Notes under the pieces: generated by a model
What the model saw: the letters and a program-made list of their open reading frames with translations, nothing else
The model's database searches: none
Told to the model about the DNA's origin: nothing
Made by a program: the position numbers and the translations under genes
In this document: positions 55,361 through 64,000 of the stretch, piece after piece
Layout: each line of letters begins with the position of its first letter
Numbering within the stretch: the first letter of the stretch is position 1
Assembly (NCBI GenBank): GCA_011947345.1
Contig: JAAVTG010000848.1
Coordinates: 1 to 64,000 of the forward strand
Direction: 5' to 3'
DNA: 64,000 bases
Origin: Phytophthora quininea
Lineage: Eukaryota > Oomycota > Peronosporomycetes > Peronosporales > Peronosporaceae

Positions 55361-55785
55361 AGGTTAAAGCACGCAGCTTGGGGCCTTGTGCCAGAGGTGG
55401 GTCGCCAACCAGTCGAGAACCTCCGTCTCACAGCCTTGCTGACAAGCTTCGATCATTGCTTCGTCACGAGGCCACAGCCCCAAGAATCCACTTACCCGGT
55501 CTTCAAATACGCCAACTCGAACCGATCGGAACGGTGCAAGGTATTAAACAGGGAGCGGGCGGCAGTAGCTGGAGGGACGGCTGGTGTCGGCTCGAAGAAC
55601 GGCTTTCGGATGCCCGAGTATGGGTCGCAAGGATGCTTGGAAGTGCCGCACTTCATGTTGAGCGCGGAAATCGAGGAATGGCACAAGGGAGAACGATCAA
55701 CGACGATAAAGGTTGTAACAGCACACAGGTCCGGATCTGAGGACAGGCTATCAGTTATTTTGCGGACTCACTTCCTGGATGGAAA
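55361..55785. other. Intergenic region between the Fanzor remnant and the P450 cluster
   Basis: Long open stretches exist on both strands (for example 55253-55879 on +), but I recognise no family in them. I call no gene. It includes the 3' flank of P450-1 and possibly the right part of the Fanzor element. Confidence 0.4.
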
Positions 55786-57399
55786 TTACGACGCAGCACC
55801 AGCTAATTTCTTGGGGACGGCTGCTGTCTCCACTGCCGCCAACACGTCTCCCTTCACGGGCAATGACAAGGATGGATAGTACCCGATTTCAAACGGATCT
55901 CGCGTCACTCGAAGAGAGACCTTGGAGAGAATAGTAGCCAGCGCAACTTTCAACTCGAGCATTGCCAACTTCGCACCAAGACACGATCGAGGTCCGGCGA
56001 GAAACACCAGAAACTTGTACGGCGAAATGATTCGCAACTTGCCTGTTTGAGAGTCGACCCAACGTTCGGGTTTAAAAGTTGCTGCGTCCTCGCCCCAGAT
56101 TGACTGCAAGCGCGCAACAGAATACGTTGGGATCACCACGCGTGTTCCTGTTGGGAGGAAGGTGCCGTCGCTGAGTAGAACATCTTGAGTCGCGGTTCGA
56201 CCGATAAGTGGGGCTACCGGGTTCAAGCGCAAGCTTTCTTTGATGGCGGCTTCCAAGTAAACAAGCTGCTGGACGTCGTTCATGCTGGGCGGCTCGCTGT
56301 CCTTGGCAAAAAGCTGCGGCAGCTTTGCGAATAGCTCCTCTCGAATCTTCTCCTCCACGTGGGGATAGCGATTCATCATGATGATGAACCACTGCAAGCT
56401 TTGCGACGTCGTTCCTCGACCGGCAGCTGTGAAGTTGAAGGCCATATCGCGAATCAGCTTCGGGGTGGTCTCCACTCGACAGGTAGCCCCTGTGCTGTTA
56501 TCACGGTCACGATACTCGTTGTCCTCTTTGGCCAGAAAGAGCGAGATCAAGTCCGGGAGGTGATGTGGATTTGCTGTGGACTTGGATGCCATCGACTGCG
56601 AGATCACTTGGTAAATGATCCCGTCCACGCGGTTCATGTCCACCTTCAACTGCTTTTCGTAGCCCAAGTTCAAGGCACGCTTGAGTCTCCACAGGCTCAT
56701 TGGTTGCTGAATGCGTCGGTGGATGGCGATCGGGAGACGAGTGAACGCTTTGAAGAACTCGGCGTGCTCTTCACTAGACAGCGAATTCAGGTCGACGCCA
56801 AAGCCGACACGAGTGAACACGTTGGTTGCATACCAGTCCATGGTGTACTTCAAGTTGACGGGGTTCTGGCTGTCGGTGCAGTGGTCTAGCAAGGTCGTAC
56901 AGAGCACTGCAGCTTGCTCTCGCACCACTTGTTCCATACCGTCCTTCATCATGCTCAGCGAGAAGAGATGACTAGCAGTTTTGCGTTGGTGAATCCACTG
57001 CACTCCATCCGCCGCGAAGATGCCGTCGCCAAACACATCACTGACCAGAGCTGCGCTGCGCTTGCCAAAGTGATCGAACTTTCGATGCAGAACGTCTTCG
57101 AAAGCGCTCACATTAGTGAGCACCACACTTGTCGGCCGCCCAAGTGCACTCAACACCCACGGACGGCCTTCACATCGTCGACACTCCTCCAGCATCCAGT
57201 CGTGAATGTCGTGCCGGTGGGCGAACATGAGGTCCAAGGTGTTGCCGAGCACAGGGAGCGTTGATGAAGGACGAGCCAACTTGGCCAAAGCTCGCTCTTG
57301 CTTCCTTGACGACAGCGTCAGCGTCAGCCACCCCACAACCAAAGCCAGCAGTAGAGCGCCCAGCGAAGCAGCCGATGGAAAAGCAAACTCGCTCCACAT
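55786..57399 (-). CDS. Cytochrome P450, CYP86-clade-like (P450-1)
   Basis: A membrane-anchored haem mono-oxygenase; the clade usually hydroxylates fatty acids at the omega end. The start is ATG 57399 (MWSEFAFPSAASLG), with a single N-terminal membrane helix, then the Pro-rich hinge RPSSTLPVLGNTLDL. The frame is open for about 537 residues without introns. The I-helix reads FTAAGRGTTSQSL, with Gly where the acidic residue of AGxDT is expected. ExxR is KESLRLNP and the haem-Cys loop is FLAGPRSCLGAKLA (about 56000-55960). It is transcribed away from P450-2 to P450-4, with a short shared upstream region (57400-57709). The missing acid may change proton delivery or reflect a special reaction. Confidence 0.93.
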   Translation of the reverse strand: MWSEFAFPSAASLGALLLALVVGWLTLTLSSRKQERALAKLARPSSTLPVLGNTLDLMFAHRHDIHDWMLEECRRCEGRPWVLSALGRPTSVVLTNVSAFEDVLHRKFDHFGKRSAALVSDVFGDGIFAADGVQWIHQRKTASHLFSLSMMKDGMEQVVREQAAVLCTTLLDHCTDSQNPVNLKYTMDWYATNVFTRVGFGVDLNSLSSEEHAEFFKAFTRLPIAIHRRIQQPMSLWRLKRALNLGYEKQLKVDMNRVDGIIYQVISQSMASKSTANPHHLPDLISLFLAKEDNEYRDRDNSTGATCRVETTPKLIRDMAFNFTAAGRGTTSQSLQWFIIMMNRYPHVEEKIREELFAKLPQLFAKDSEPPSMNDVQQLVYLEAAIKESLRLNPVAPLIGRTATQDVLLSDGTFLPTGTRVVIPTYSVARLQSIWGEDAATFKPERWVDSQTGKLRIISPYKFLVFLAGPRSCLGAKLAMLELKVALATILSKVSLRVTRDPFEIGYYPSLSLPVKGDVLAAVETAAVPKKLAGAAS

Positions 57400-57709
57400 T
57401 TCCAAGTCGAAGAAATCGCTCTTGTTCGCCTCCCAGCGAAAGCGAAAATGAGCTCCTGGCACCCGTCCGCTGGCAATGTACTATCCCAGCCTTCCATGCC
57501 GCCAGCAACCGTTCGAACACTAAAGCAGAGATGGTCATACTGCTCTCCATTTTCCTCAAGAAGGAATGGCATACCCGCCTAAGGCATTTTCTCGACCAGC
57601 TCCATGGAGCCGATCTGCTGGTCGTCCACTTGTCGACGCTGCCCACAGACGCACAAGTGGTCAGCTAGTCATCTCTTGCATCCCATTGAGCATTTCTCGA
57701 CTTGGAACA

Positions 57710-59239
57710 TGATCCCCATCGCCATCGCGGTATCGCTGGTCGCCAGCGCCTTCGCATACTTTACGACTCCGAATGAACAAGACCGCGCTGTTCAAAAGCT
57801 ACCGACGCCGCGGAGTACTCTGCCCGTGATCAAGAACTCGTTGGACCTGGCAGTGAAGCACCGAGCTCGGATCTACGACTGGATTCTGGAGCAGTGTCGA
57901 GAGCACGGCGGCCAGCCGTGGAGAGTTCGCATGCTAGGCCGGCCACCTGCAGTCATTATCAGTAGTCCGGAAGCTATGGAGGACGTCCTCAAGACGCAGT
58001 TCGAGGTGTTCGTCAAGGGTCCTGCAGTGGGGACGATTTCCCACGACCTGCTGGGGGATGGCATCTTTGTCGTTGACGGTGCTCTTTGGAAGCACCAACG
58101 CAAAGCTGCAAGCCACTTCTTCTCCATGAACAAGATCCGAGACGCCATGGAGCACGTGGTGCGAGACCACAGCGTTCTGCTGGTGACCAAGCTCCGACAA
58201 GCTTCAGAGCTGGGTGAGACCATCAATATCAAGAGGATGCTCGACTTTTTCACCTTGGACGTCTTCACTAAGATCGGATTTGGCGTGGAGCTAACTGGGT
58301 TGCAGACGGGAGGCAACTCGGACTTCATGGAGGCCTTTGAACGAGCGTCTCGACGGATCATGGAGCGGTTCCAGCAGCCAATGTGCATCTGGAAGGTAGC
58401 TCGGTGGCTGAACGTCGGTGCTGAAAGGCAAATGAACCGCGACCTGGAGCTGATCAACGGCGTTGTGTACGATGTCATCAACCGCAATTTGGAGAAGCGG
58501 AACCAAGGGAGTCTGGTCCTGAGAAGGACCTCATCTCGCTGTTCCTGGACAAGGCCAATGTCGAGTACTGCGACGACGACCACATCGAGATGACTCCAAA
58601 GATGTTGCTGGATATGTCGATGGTGTTTCTCTTTGCCGGGCGCGACTCGACGTCGTTGACCATGACCTGGTTCATCATCGAAATGAACCGCCACCCGGAA
58701 GTGTTGAGCCGTGTACGTAGCGAGCTGGCTGACAAACTGCCGAGGCTTGGTCTGGATGATGCAGAGACGCCCAGCATGGAGGAAATTGACGGTCTCCTCT
58801 ACTTGGAAGCTGCGATTCGCGAGTGTCTTCGACTGAACCCCGTCGCGCCTGCCACGCAGCGAATCGCAACGCAAGACTCGACGCTCTACAACGGCACGCT
58901 CATCAAGGCCGGCACGAGGATCATCCTGCCGCACTACGCTATGGGGCACCTTGAGACCGTGTGGGGTCCCGACGCTGAGGACTTCAACCCCGATCGCTGG
59001 ATCGACCGAGCCACTGGGAAGGTCATCCACGTCTCGCCGTACAAGTTCACTGCCTTCCTCGCAGGCCCTCGGATGTGTCTGGGCATGCGGTTCGCTCTTG
59101 CGGAGATAAAGATCACCCTCGCCACGGTCTTGAGCAAGTTCGACATCCAGACGATAAAAACCCGAGCGAGTTCACGTACGTGCCGTCCATGACTCTGCAG
59201 GTGAAAGGCCCGGTGGATGTCGCCGTCGCTAGGGTGTAG
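57710..59239 (+). CDS. Cytochrome P450, CYP86-clade-like (P450-2), two apparent frameshifts
   Basis: The start is ATG 57710 (MIPIAIAVSLVASAFAYF), a short membrane anchor, then LPTPRSTLPVIKNSLDL. The N-terminal 270 residues are open, including GDGIFVVDGALWKHQRK. A base is missing at GG 58515-58516, after which the frame continues as EKDLISLFLDKANVEY. The I-helix is FAGRDSTSL, ExxR is ECLRLNP, and the haem loop is FLAGPRMCLGMRFAL (about 59060-59105). A second base is missing in the A5 run 59156-59160, after which the usual end (FTYVPSMTLQVKG) leads to the stop at 59237-59239. With one base restored at each point the protein is about 510 residues and full length. Close relative of P450-3 and P450-4. 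Confidence 0.88.
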
Positions 59240-59331
59240 GAAGACAGCCATCCCGTAAACTTCACAATCAATTCAGCATGCGATGGTCAAACAGTCATTC
59301 TCACTCTGGACACTTCGCGGAGGAAACGACG

Positions 59332-60903
59332 ATGAAAGTGGAGTGGCTTTCTCCTGTGACGGTCACGGCGTCCTGCGTGGCGGCAATTCTCGTCTACTTG
59401 GCAGTGCCATCAGCTCACGATCGAGCTGTGAAGCACCTGCCGACGGTGTCGGGAGACCTGCCAGTCTTGCGGAACACGTTGGAAGTGATCCGAGCGCAGA
59501 AGTCGGGCAGGTTCTTGGACTGGTTCCTTCACTACTGCAAGAAGTACCAGGGCAAACCTTGGTATCTCCGCGTTCTTGGCAAGGATCCGGCTGTGGTCAT
59601 CTGCTGTCCGGAAGGGTTCGAAGACGTGCTCAAGACCCAGTTCGATGCGTTCGACAAGAGCTACTTTGTGTCGCAGGCTCTGTACGACGTCGTGGGGCAG
59701 GGCATCTTCGCCATCAGTGGACCGTTGTGGCACCACCAGCGCAAGACTGCCAGTCACTTGTTCTCGGCCCAGATGATGCAGTACGCGATGGACGAAGTGG
59801 TGCCGGTCAAGTGCAAGGAACTGAGCAAACGACTCGACGCTGTTGCCCAGCAAGACGATGAGAAAGACCGAGTGGTGAGTCTGAAGAGACTACTGGATCT
59901 CTACACCATGGACATCTTTGCCAAAGTAGGCTTTGGCGTGGACTTGCACGGCGTCGAGGAAGACCAGAACGCAGAGCTGCTAGATACCTTCGAGCGTCAG
60001 TCTTACCGGGTGTTGCATCGCATCCAGCAGCCGATTTGGTGGTGGAAGCTGCTGCGGTTTCTCAACATCGGACCGGAGAAGCAGCTCGCGCAAGACGTCA
60101 AAGTGACGGACGATCTCGTGTACGGCGTCATCTCGAGCTCCATCGAGGAGAAGAACCGCAATAAGGACGGAGGCGCGAGGAAAGACCTGGTATCTCTGTT
60201 CATCGACAAGTCCGAGGTCGAATACACCAAGGGCGTGCACACCACCAAGGACTTGAAGTTGATGCGCGACTTCGTCTTGAGCTTCCTAGCTGCAGGGAGA
60301 GACACGACGGCGCAGACGATGTCGTGGGTCGTGCTCATGTTGAATCGGTACCCGACGGTTCTGACGCGCGTCCGACAGGAACTCAAGGACAAGTTCCCAG
60401 GCTTGGCGAGTGGTAAGATGGCCACTCCGACCATCGAAGAGAGTCAGCAGCTTGTGTTCCTGGAGGCGACAATTCGAGAGACTCTCAGACTTTTCCCTGT
60501 GGTTGCCATCACCGGACGCTCCGCTACGCGAGACGTTCGTCTGTACGATGGCACTTTGATTAAGAAAGGCATGCGTGTGGTCTTGCCTCACTACGCTATG
60601 GGCCGCATGGCCAACGTGTGGGGTCCTGACGTGGACGAGTTTAAGCCAGACCGGTGGATCGACCCCGAGACGGGAAAGATCAAGGTCGTGTCGCCGTTCA
60701 AGTACTCGGTGTTTCTTGGCGGCCCGCGTGCCTGCATGGGCATGAAGTTCGCACTGGCCGAGATGAAAATCTCGCTCGCGTCGATGCTAAGCAAGTTCGA
60801 TTTCAAGACTGTGAGAGACCCCTTCGACTTCACGTATAGTACTGCGCTCACGCTGCAGATCAAAGGCTCGCTGGACGTCGTGGTCTCTCGCCTTGAGGCC
60901 TAA
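59332..60903 (+). CDS. Cytochrome P450, CYP86-clade-like (P450-3)
   Basis: The start ATG 59332 (MKVEWLSPVTVTASCVAAIL) places the anchor helix as in its relatives; an upstream in-frame ATG at 59278 would add 18 residues. The frame is intact for about 523 residues with no intron. Key motifs are GQGIFAISGPLWHHQRKTAS (C-helix W and H), the I-helix FLAAGRDTTAQTM, ExxR ETLRLFP and the haem loop FLGGPRACMGMKFAL (about 60712-60756). It lies 92 bases downstream of P450-2 and 158 upstream of P450-4, on the same strand. This fits a recent tandem array; substrate not known. Confidence 0.94.
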   Translation: MKVEWLSPVTVTASCVAAILVYLAVPSAHDRAVKHLPTVSGDLPVLRNTLEVIRAQKSGRFLDWFLHYCKKYQGKPWYLRVLGKDPAVVICCPEGFEDVLKTQFDAFDKSYFVSQALYDVVGQGIFAISGPLWHHQRKTASHLFSAQMMQYAMDEVVPVKCKELSKRLDAVAQQDDEKDRVVSLKRLLDLYTMDIFAKVGFGVDLHGVEEDQNAELLDTFERQSYRVLHRIQQPIWWWKLLRFLNIGPEKQLAQDVKVTDDLVYGVISSSIEEKNRNKDGGARKDLVSLFIDKSEVEYTKGVHTTKDLKLMRDFVLSFLAAGRDTTAQTMSWVVLMLNRYPTVLTRVRQELKDKFPGLASGKMATPTIEESQQLVFLEATIRETLRLFPVVAITGRSATRDVRLYDGTLIKKGMRVVLPHYAMGRMANVWGPDVDEFKPDRWIDPETGKIKVVSPFKYSVFLGGPRACMGMKFALAEMKISLASMLSKFDFKTVRDPFDFTYSTALTLQIKGSLDVVVSRLEA

Positions 60904-61061
60904 AGGGGAAGATCTGGCAAACTCAAAGGTGATGTGGTGGTTGGAATCGAAAAAAAAAAAAATACAGTCGAAGTTGCAAAGTTGAGTCGTTGCTGCGACA
61001 AGGTTCTCGCCCACCAACCTAACGGTTTGGACAACGCCAACGAGTTCATTGTGCAATCAAG

Positions 61062-62630
61062 ATGTCCCTGTCCGAGAGCTTTCTACGTGTGTGGTTGATT
61101 CTATTCATCATCTGCTTCATCTTGTTGGTGTCGTTCCATGCGATCCCGTCCAAGCAAGCTCGAGCGGTCATGCATCTGCCCAAACCTCCAGGATACTTGC
61201 CAGTGTTGGGGAACACACTGCTTGTGGCACGAGTTCAACTTTCTGGCCGCTTCCACGACTGGGCCTTTAAGAACTGCTGCAAGTGGCAGGGCCAACCGTG
61301 GTGCATGCACATACTTGGTAAAGCGCCAACCGTGTTCGTGTGTTCTCCAGAAGCTTTCGAAGACGTTCAGAAACTACAGAGCGAGGCGTTCGGCAAGAAT
61401 CCCCTATTTACTGAGGCAGCAGCGGAGGTTCTTGGGCAAGGGATTTTCGCGATTAGCGGGCCGCTGTGGCAACATCAACGCAAAATCGCTGGCCGGTTGT
61501 TTTCGCCCGCAATGATCCAGCACGCCATGAACTTTGTTGTGCCCAAGAAATGTGCGAAGCTCATGGATAAGCTGGACGACGCAGCCAGCCAAGACGAGGT
61601 TATCGACCGCACGGTGAGCTTGAAGTGGCTGCTGGATTTGTTCACGATGGACGTCTTCTGCCAGGTTGGATTTGGCGTTGAGATGAATGGGCTGGAGACC
61701 ACGAAAGTTGTTACTGTTCTGCAGTCCTTGCAACGATCGTCGATTCGCATTGTTGCCCGCATTTTGGAGCCTAGCTGGTATCGGAAGATGCTACGCTTTC
61801 TCAACGTCGGCGCCGAGAAGCAACTGGTTGAGGACATGAAGCGTGTCAACGATTTTGTCTACACAGCGATCGCTCGTTCGGTACAAGAGAAGACGAACAC
61901 TAGTGACGACATCTATCGAAGTTCTCGCATGGATTTAGTTTCTCTCTTTCTTGATCAGGAAGCAAAGTACGAACCGAAGAAACTACGAGACTTCCTCATC
62001 AGCTTCTTGGCAGCGGGGCAGGACACGACGTCAACAGCGATGACGTGGTTTGTGTTGATGATCAACCGATACCCGAAGGTATTGGAACGCGTGCGAGAAG
62101 AGATGAAGACTGAGCTGCCTGACCTGATGAATGGAACGAAACAAGTTCCAAGCCTAGAGGATTGTCATGGACTAGTCTACTTGGACGCTGCGATCAGAGA
62201 AACTCTACGGTTGTTTCCAGTCGCTCCAATCAGTGGACGTACAGCTACGCGTGATGTGACCCTGCAAGACGGGACGTTCCTCCTGAAGGGCACTTCCGTG
62301 CACATGCCTCACTACTCGCTGGGTCGAATGAAAACTGTATGGGGCTCTGATGCCGAAGAATTCAAACCGGAGCGATGGATTGACCCCAGCACAGGAAAGT
62401 TACTTGCTGTGTCGCCGTTCAAGTTCTCTGCGTTTTACGGAGGCCCGCACACGTGTCTGGGGATGAAGTTCGCGCTGTCGGAGATTAAAATCACACTGGC
62501 GGCATTACTGAGTCGCTTTGACTTAAAAACGTCGCGGGATCCGTTCGACTACACGTATGAGATGGCTCTCTCACTGCGGATCAAAGGTGGCATCGATGTG
62601 GTTGTGTCTCGCCTGGACGAAACCAAGTAG
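61062..62630 (+). CDS. Cytochrome P450, CYP86-clade-like (P450-4)
   Basis: The start is ATG 61062 (MSLSESFLRVWLILFIICFI), with a clear N-terminal membrane helix and the hinge LPKPPGYLPVLGNTLLV. It is 522 residues, intact and intronless. Motifs are GQGIFAISGPLWQHQRKIAG, the I-helix FLAAGQDTTSTAM, ExxR ETLRLFP and the haem loop FYGGPHTCLGMKFAL (about 62437-62481). In the region before it an A13 run (about 60950-60962) is the only notable feature. It is the last of the array; the next gene is a permease. Confidence 0.94.
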   Translation: MSLSESFLRVWLILFIICFILLVSFHAIPSKQARAVMHLPKPPGYLPVLGNTLLVARVQLSGRFHDWAFKNCCKWQGQPWCMHILGKAPTVFVCSPEAFEDVQKLQSEAFGKNPLFTEAAAEVLGQGIFAISGPLWQHQRKIAGRLFSPAMIQHAMNFVVPKKCAKLMDKLDDAASQDEVIDRTVSLKWLLDLFTMDVFCQVGFGVEMNGLETTKVVTVLQSLQRSSIRIVARILEPSWYRKMLRFLNVGAEKQLVEDMKRVNDFVYTAIARSVQEKTNTSDDIYRSSRMDLVSLFLDQEAKYEPKKLRDFLISFLAAGQDTTSTAMTWFVLMINRYPKVLERVREEMKTELPDLMNGTKQVPSLEDCHGLVYLDAAIRETLRLFPVAPISGRTATRDVTLQDGTFLLKGTSVHMPHYSLGRMKTVWGSDAEEFKPERWIDPSTGKLLAVSPFKFSAFYGGPHTCLGMKFALSEIKITLAALLSRFDLKTSRDPFDYTYEMALSLRIKGGIDVVVSRLDETK

Positions 62631-62719
62631 GTGGAATCAGCGAGTGGGCAGTGTATTCACAGGATTAACGATCACAGAATACGAAAAATGAACAAGTCTG
62701 TCGAACTAACTAAGCGTCC

Positions 62720-62890
62720 GACTTAAGGGCACGGGCACTCGCAGTTTTCCGAGAACCCGTAGTCGTAGTTGCCCACCGTGACGAAGAACGAGATGACGAG
62801 TCGGCGTTGACGGCGCACCGTGCCGGTGATCGGGTTGACAGCACATCCGTGTGCTTCCACAGCGTGCCGCGCTAGAAGCACATTCCAGCC
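62720..62890 (-). pseudogene. Copper amine oxidase fragment
   Basis: On the minus strand two frames together give RGTLWKHTDVLS (about 62870-62830) and RRQRRLVISFFVTVGNYDYG (about 62820-62760). The second holds the signature in which the Tyr of GNYDY becomes the topaquinone cofactor in copper amine oxidases. The text runs out at about 62725 with no further homology. It is a scrap of about 55 residues with one frame change, directly beside the permease start. It may be all that is left of a neighbouring gene. Confidence 0.55.
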
Positions 62891-64000
62891 ATGTCGACAG
62901 TATTTCCATCCGTCGACGGTCTTCAAACAGAGACCGAGAGCCACCGGTATGCCAAAACGCCACACCTGTGGGCCCTCGGGGTCGGCGCCGTCATCGGTGG
63001 CGAGTTCTACGGCTGGCAGTCTTCACTCATTGCCGGGTTCGACGATCTCTTCGTGCTGCTGGTCTTCGTGACGGTGCTCTACACGCTGCTGACCTTCTCG
63101 ATCGCGGAAATGTCGGCGACGATCCCGTCGGGTGGCGGCTCCTACGTCTTCTCCCTGCACGGGATCGGCCCGCGTGCTGCCTACCTCGCCGGCTTGGCCG
63201 AGACGACCAAAGTACTCGCTACAGTTGCGACCACCATCTTCGGCATCTTCCTGTACCTGGACGCCCTATTCGGCCTGAACTCCAACTACGAGCCGCTGTG
63301 GTGGATTGGCTTCAACGTGGTGTTCGTATCGCTCCACATCATGGGCGTCGAGGCCACGTTCCGTGTGCAGGTGTTCGCCACGGCGCTGTCCACCATCATG
63401 CTCGTCGTCTTCTGCGTCGGAGCCTTCACGAAACTCGACTACACCACGTGGGTAGTCGATCAGAACTGGGAGTGGGCGTCTTTCAATGACACCGTCCAGG
63501 GCATCTCGTTCACGCTGTGGTTCTACTACGGCATCGAAGAGCTGCCTCTCGCGGTGGACGAGGCCATTGAGCCTGAGAAGAAGAACATCCCTCGCGGAAT
63601 TATCTGGTCGATGGCCACGCTCGTCGTCTTGGCCGCGCTCACTCGTGTCTGCAGCCCGCTCATCTATCCTGGGGTTGCTGCTGTCTACCAGACCACGGCG
63701 CCGTTGGTCACTGGTTATAAGAGCGTCTCCGGCGACAACAGCACCATCGTCAGGTTCACGTGGCTCACGGTGATCGGTATGATCTCTGGCACGCACTCGT
63801 TCGTGTACTACACAAGTCGCTTGGTCTACGCCATCGCCTACAACGGATACCTGCCGCAGTTCCTCACCAAGGTGCACCCGACGCGGGGTTCGGCCTACGC
63901 CGCTCTCATCACGGGCGCGGTCGTCAACCAGGTCCTCGCTATTATCCTCTTCTACATCGTCGGAATCGTCGACTTGGGCACCGTGTTGATCAACCTGGCG
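62891..64000 (+). CDS. APC-superfamily amino acid/amine permease, N-terminal part (cut by window edge)
   Basis: A multi-pass plasma-membrane transporter of the amino acid-polyamine-organocation superfamily; the pattern is close to ethanolamine/amino acid permeases. The start is ATG 62891 (MSTVFPSVDGLQTETESHR), a 25-residue cytosolic leader. Helix 1 then has the signature ALGVGAVIGGEFYGWQS, with the glycine-rich kink of this fold. Further helices follow with SIAEMSATIPSGGGSYVFS (consensus E and PSGGG), and helix 6 has WFYYGIEELPLAVDEAIEP. The frame is open to the end of the window (370 residues), so about the last quarter is missing. The substrate is not fixed by the sequence; the amine oxidase scrap next door hints at amines. 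Confidence 0.9.
   Translation, partial: MSTVFPSVDGLQTETESHRYAKTPHLWALGVGAVIGGEFYGWQSSLIAGFDDLFVLLVFVTVLYTLLTFSIAEMSATIPSGGGSYVFSLHGIGPRAAYLAGLAETTKVLATVATTIFGIFLYLDALFGLNSNYEPLWWIGFNVVFVSLHIMGVEATFRVQVFATALSTIMLVVFCVGAFTKLDYTTWVVDQNWEWASFNDTVQGISFTLWFYYGIEELPLAVDEAIEPEKKNIPRGIIWSMATLVVLAALTRVCSPLIYPGVAAVYQTTAPLVTGYKSVSGDNSTIVRFTWLTVIGMISGTHSFVYYTSRLVYAIAYNGYLPQFLTKVHPTRGSAYAALITGAVVNQVLAIILFYIVGIVDLGTVLINLA

Noticed and set aside
55253..55879. Plus-strand 208-residue open frame after the Fanzor
   Set aside because: It overlaps the end of P450-1 on the other strand, has low-complexity composition and resembles no family I know.
60950..60962. A13 run as the poly(A) trace of a retrogene or LINE
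   Set aside because: It is a short run between two intact P450 genes with no target duplication; a simple homopolymer is enough.

Overview
The window looks like a piece of an oomycete nuclear genome, most probably Phytophthora or a close relative. The evidence is short GT-AG introns (about 40-90 bases), tightly packed eukaryotic genes on both strands, Ty3/gypsy, hAT and PiggyBac elements of the kinds common in these genomes, and a tandem group of CYP86-like cytochrome P450s. The genus is an inference; no marker gene fixes it.

Layout. 1-5.8 kb: a RecQ-type helicase cut by the left edge (-), a cullin (+) and a DGAT2-like acyltransferase (-). 6.2-34.9 kb: an accessory block with eight copies (called A-H here) of one undescribed family of about 600-residue proteins. 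Each has a divergent F-box-like start, LRR-like middle and acidic tail. Copies A and C are nearly whole; B and D-H are broken. The block is full of mobile elements whose ends I could place to the base. A 5,958-bp chromodomain-type Ty3/gypsy element splits copy B (TSD TGGCT). A 540-bp solo LTR lies in copy D (TSD AATC). A 2,074-bp hAT element (TSD GACACACC) and a 5,184-bp PiggyBac element (TTAA site) both lie in copy E. A 1,609-bp TG...CA element sits inside the PiggyBac (TSD GAAA). In each case the host reading frame resumes exactly once the insert and one target copy are left out.

35-50.8 kb: a conserved gene block with adenylate kinase (+), an Hsp70-like protein (-), a kinesin-4-like motor with SR/TP repeats (+), a TRM9/ALKBH8-type tRNA methyltransferase (+), a TPR-like protein (+), a Tudor-like nuclear protein (-) and the ALG10 glucosyltransferase (+). 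51.3-55.4 kb: a decayed second gypsy element joined in frame to a Fanzor-type (eukaryotic TnpB-like) RuvC nuclease that keeps its three acidic catalytic residues. It is followed by short GC-rich hairpins that could belong to a guide RNA. 55.8-62.6 kb: four P450 genes of one clade, the first divergent from the other three. 62.7-64 kb: a copper amine oxidase scrap (-) and an APC-family amino acid/amine permease (+) cut by the right edge.

The most interesting items are the Fanzor remnant with its 3' structured region, the uncharacterised tandem family and its nested, precisely datable insertions. A caution applies throughout: fourteen otherwise healthy gene segments carry single-base frameshifts in short homopolymers (thirteen need one more base), which looks like sequence error rather than mass gene death. 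Frameshift-only 'pseudogene' calls here should be read in that light.
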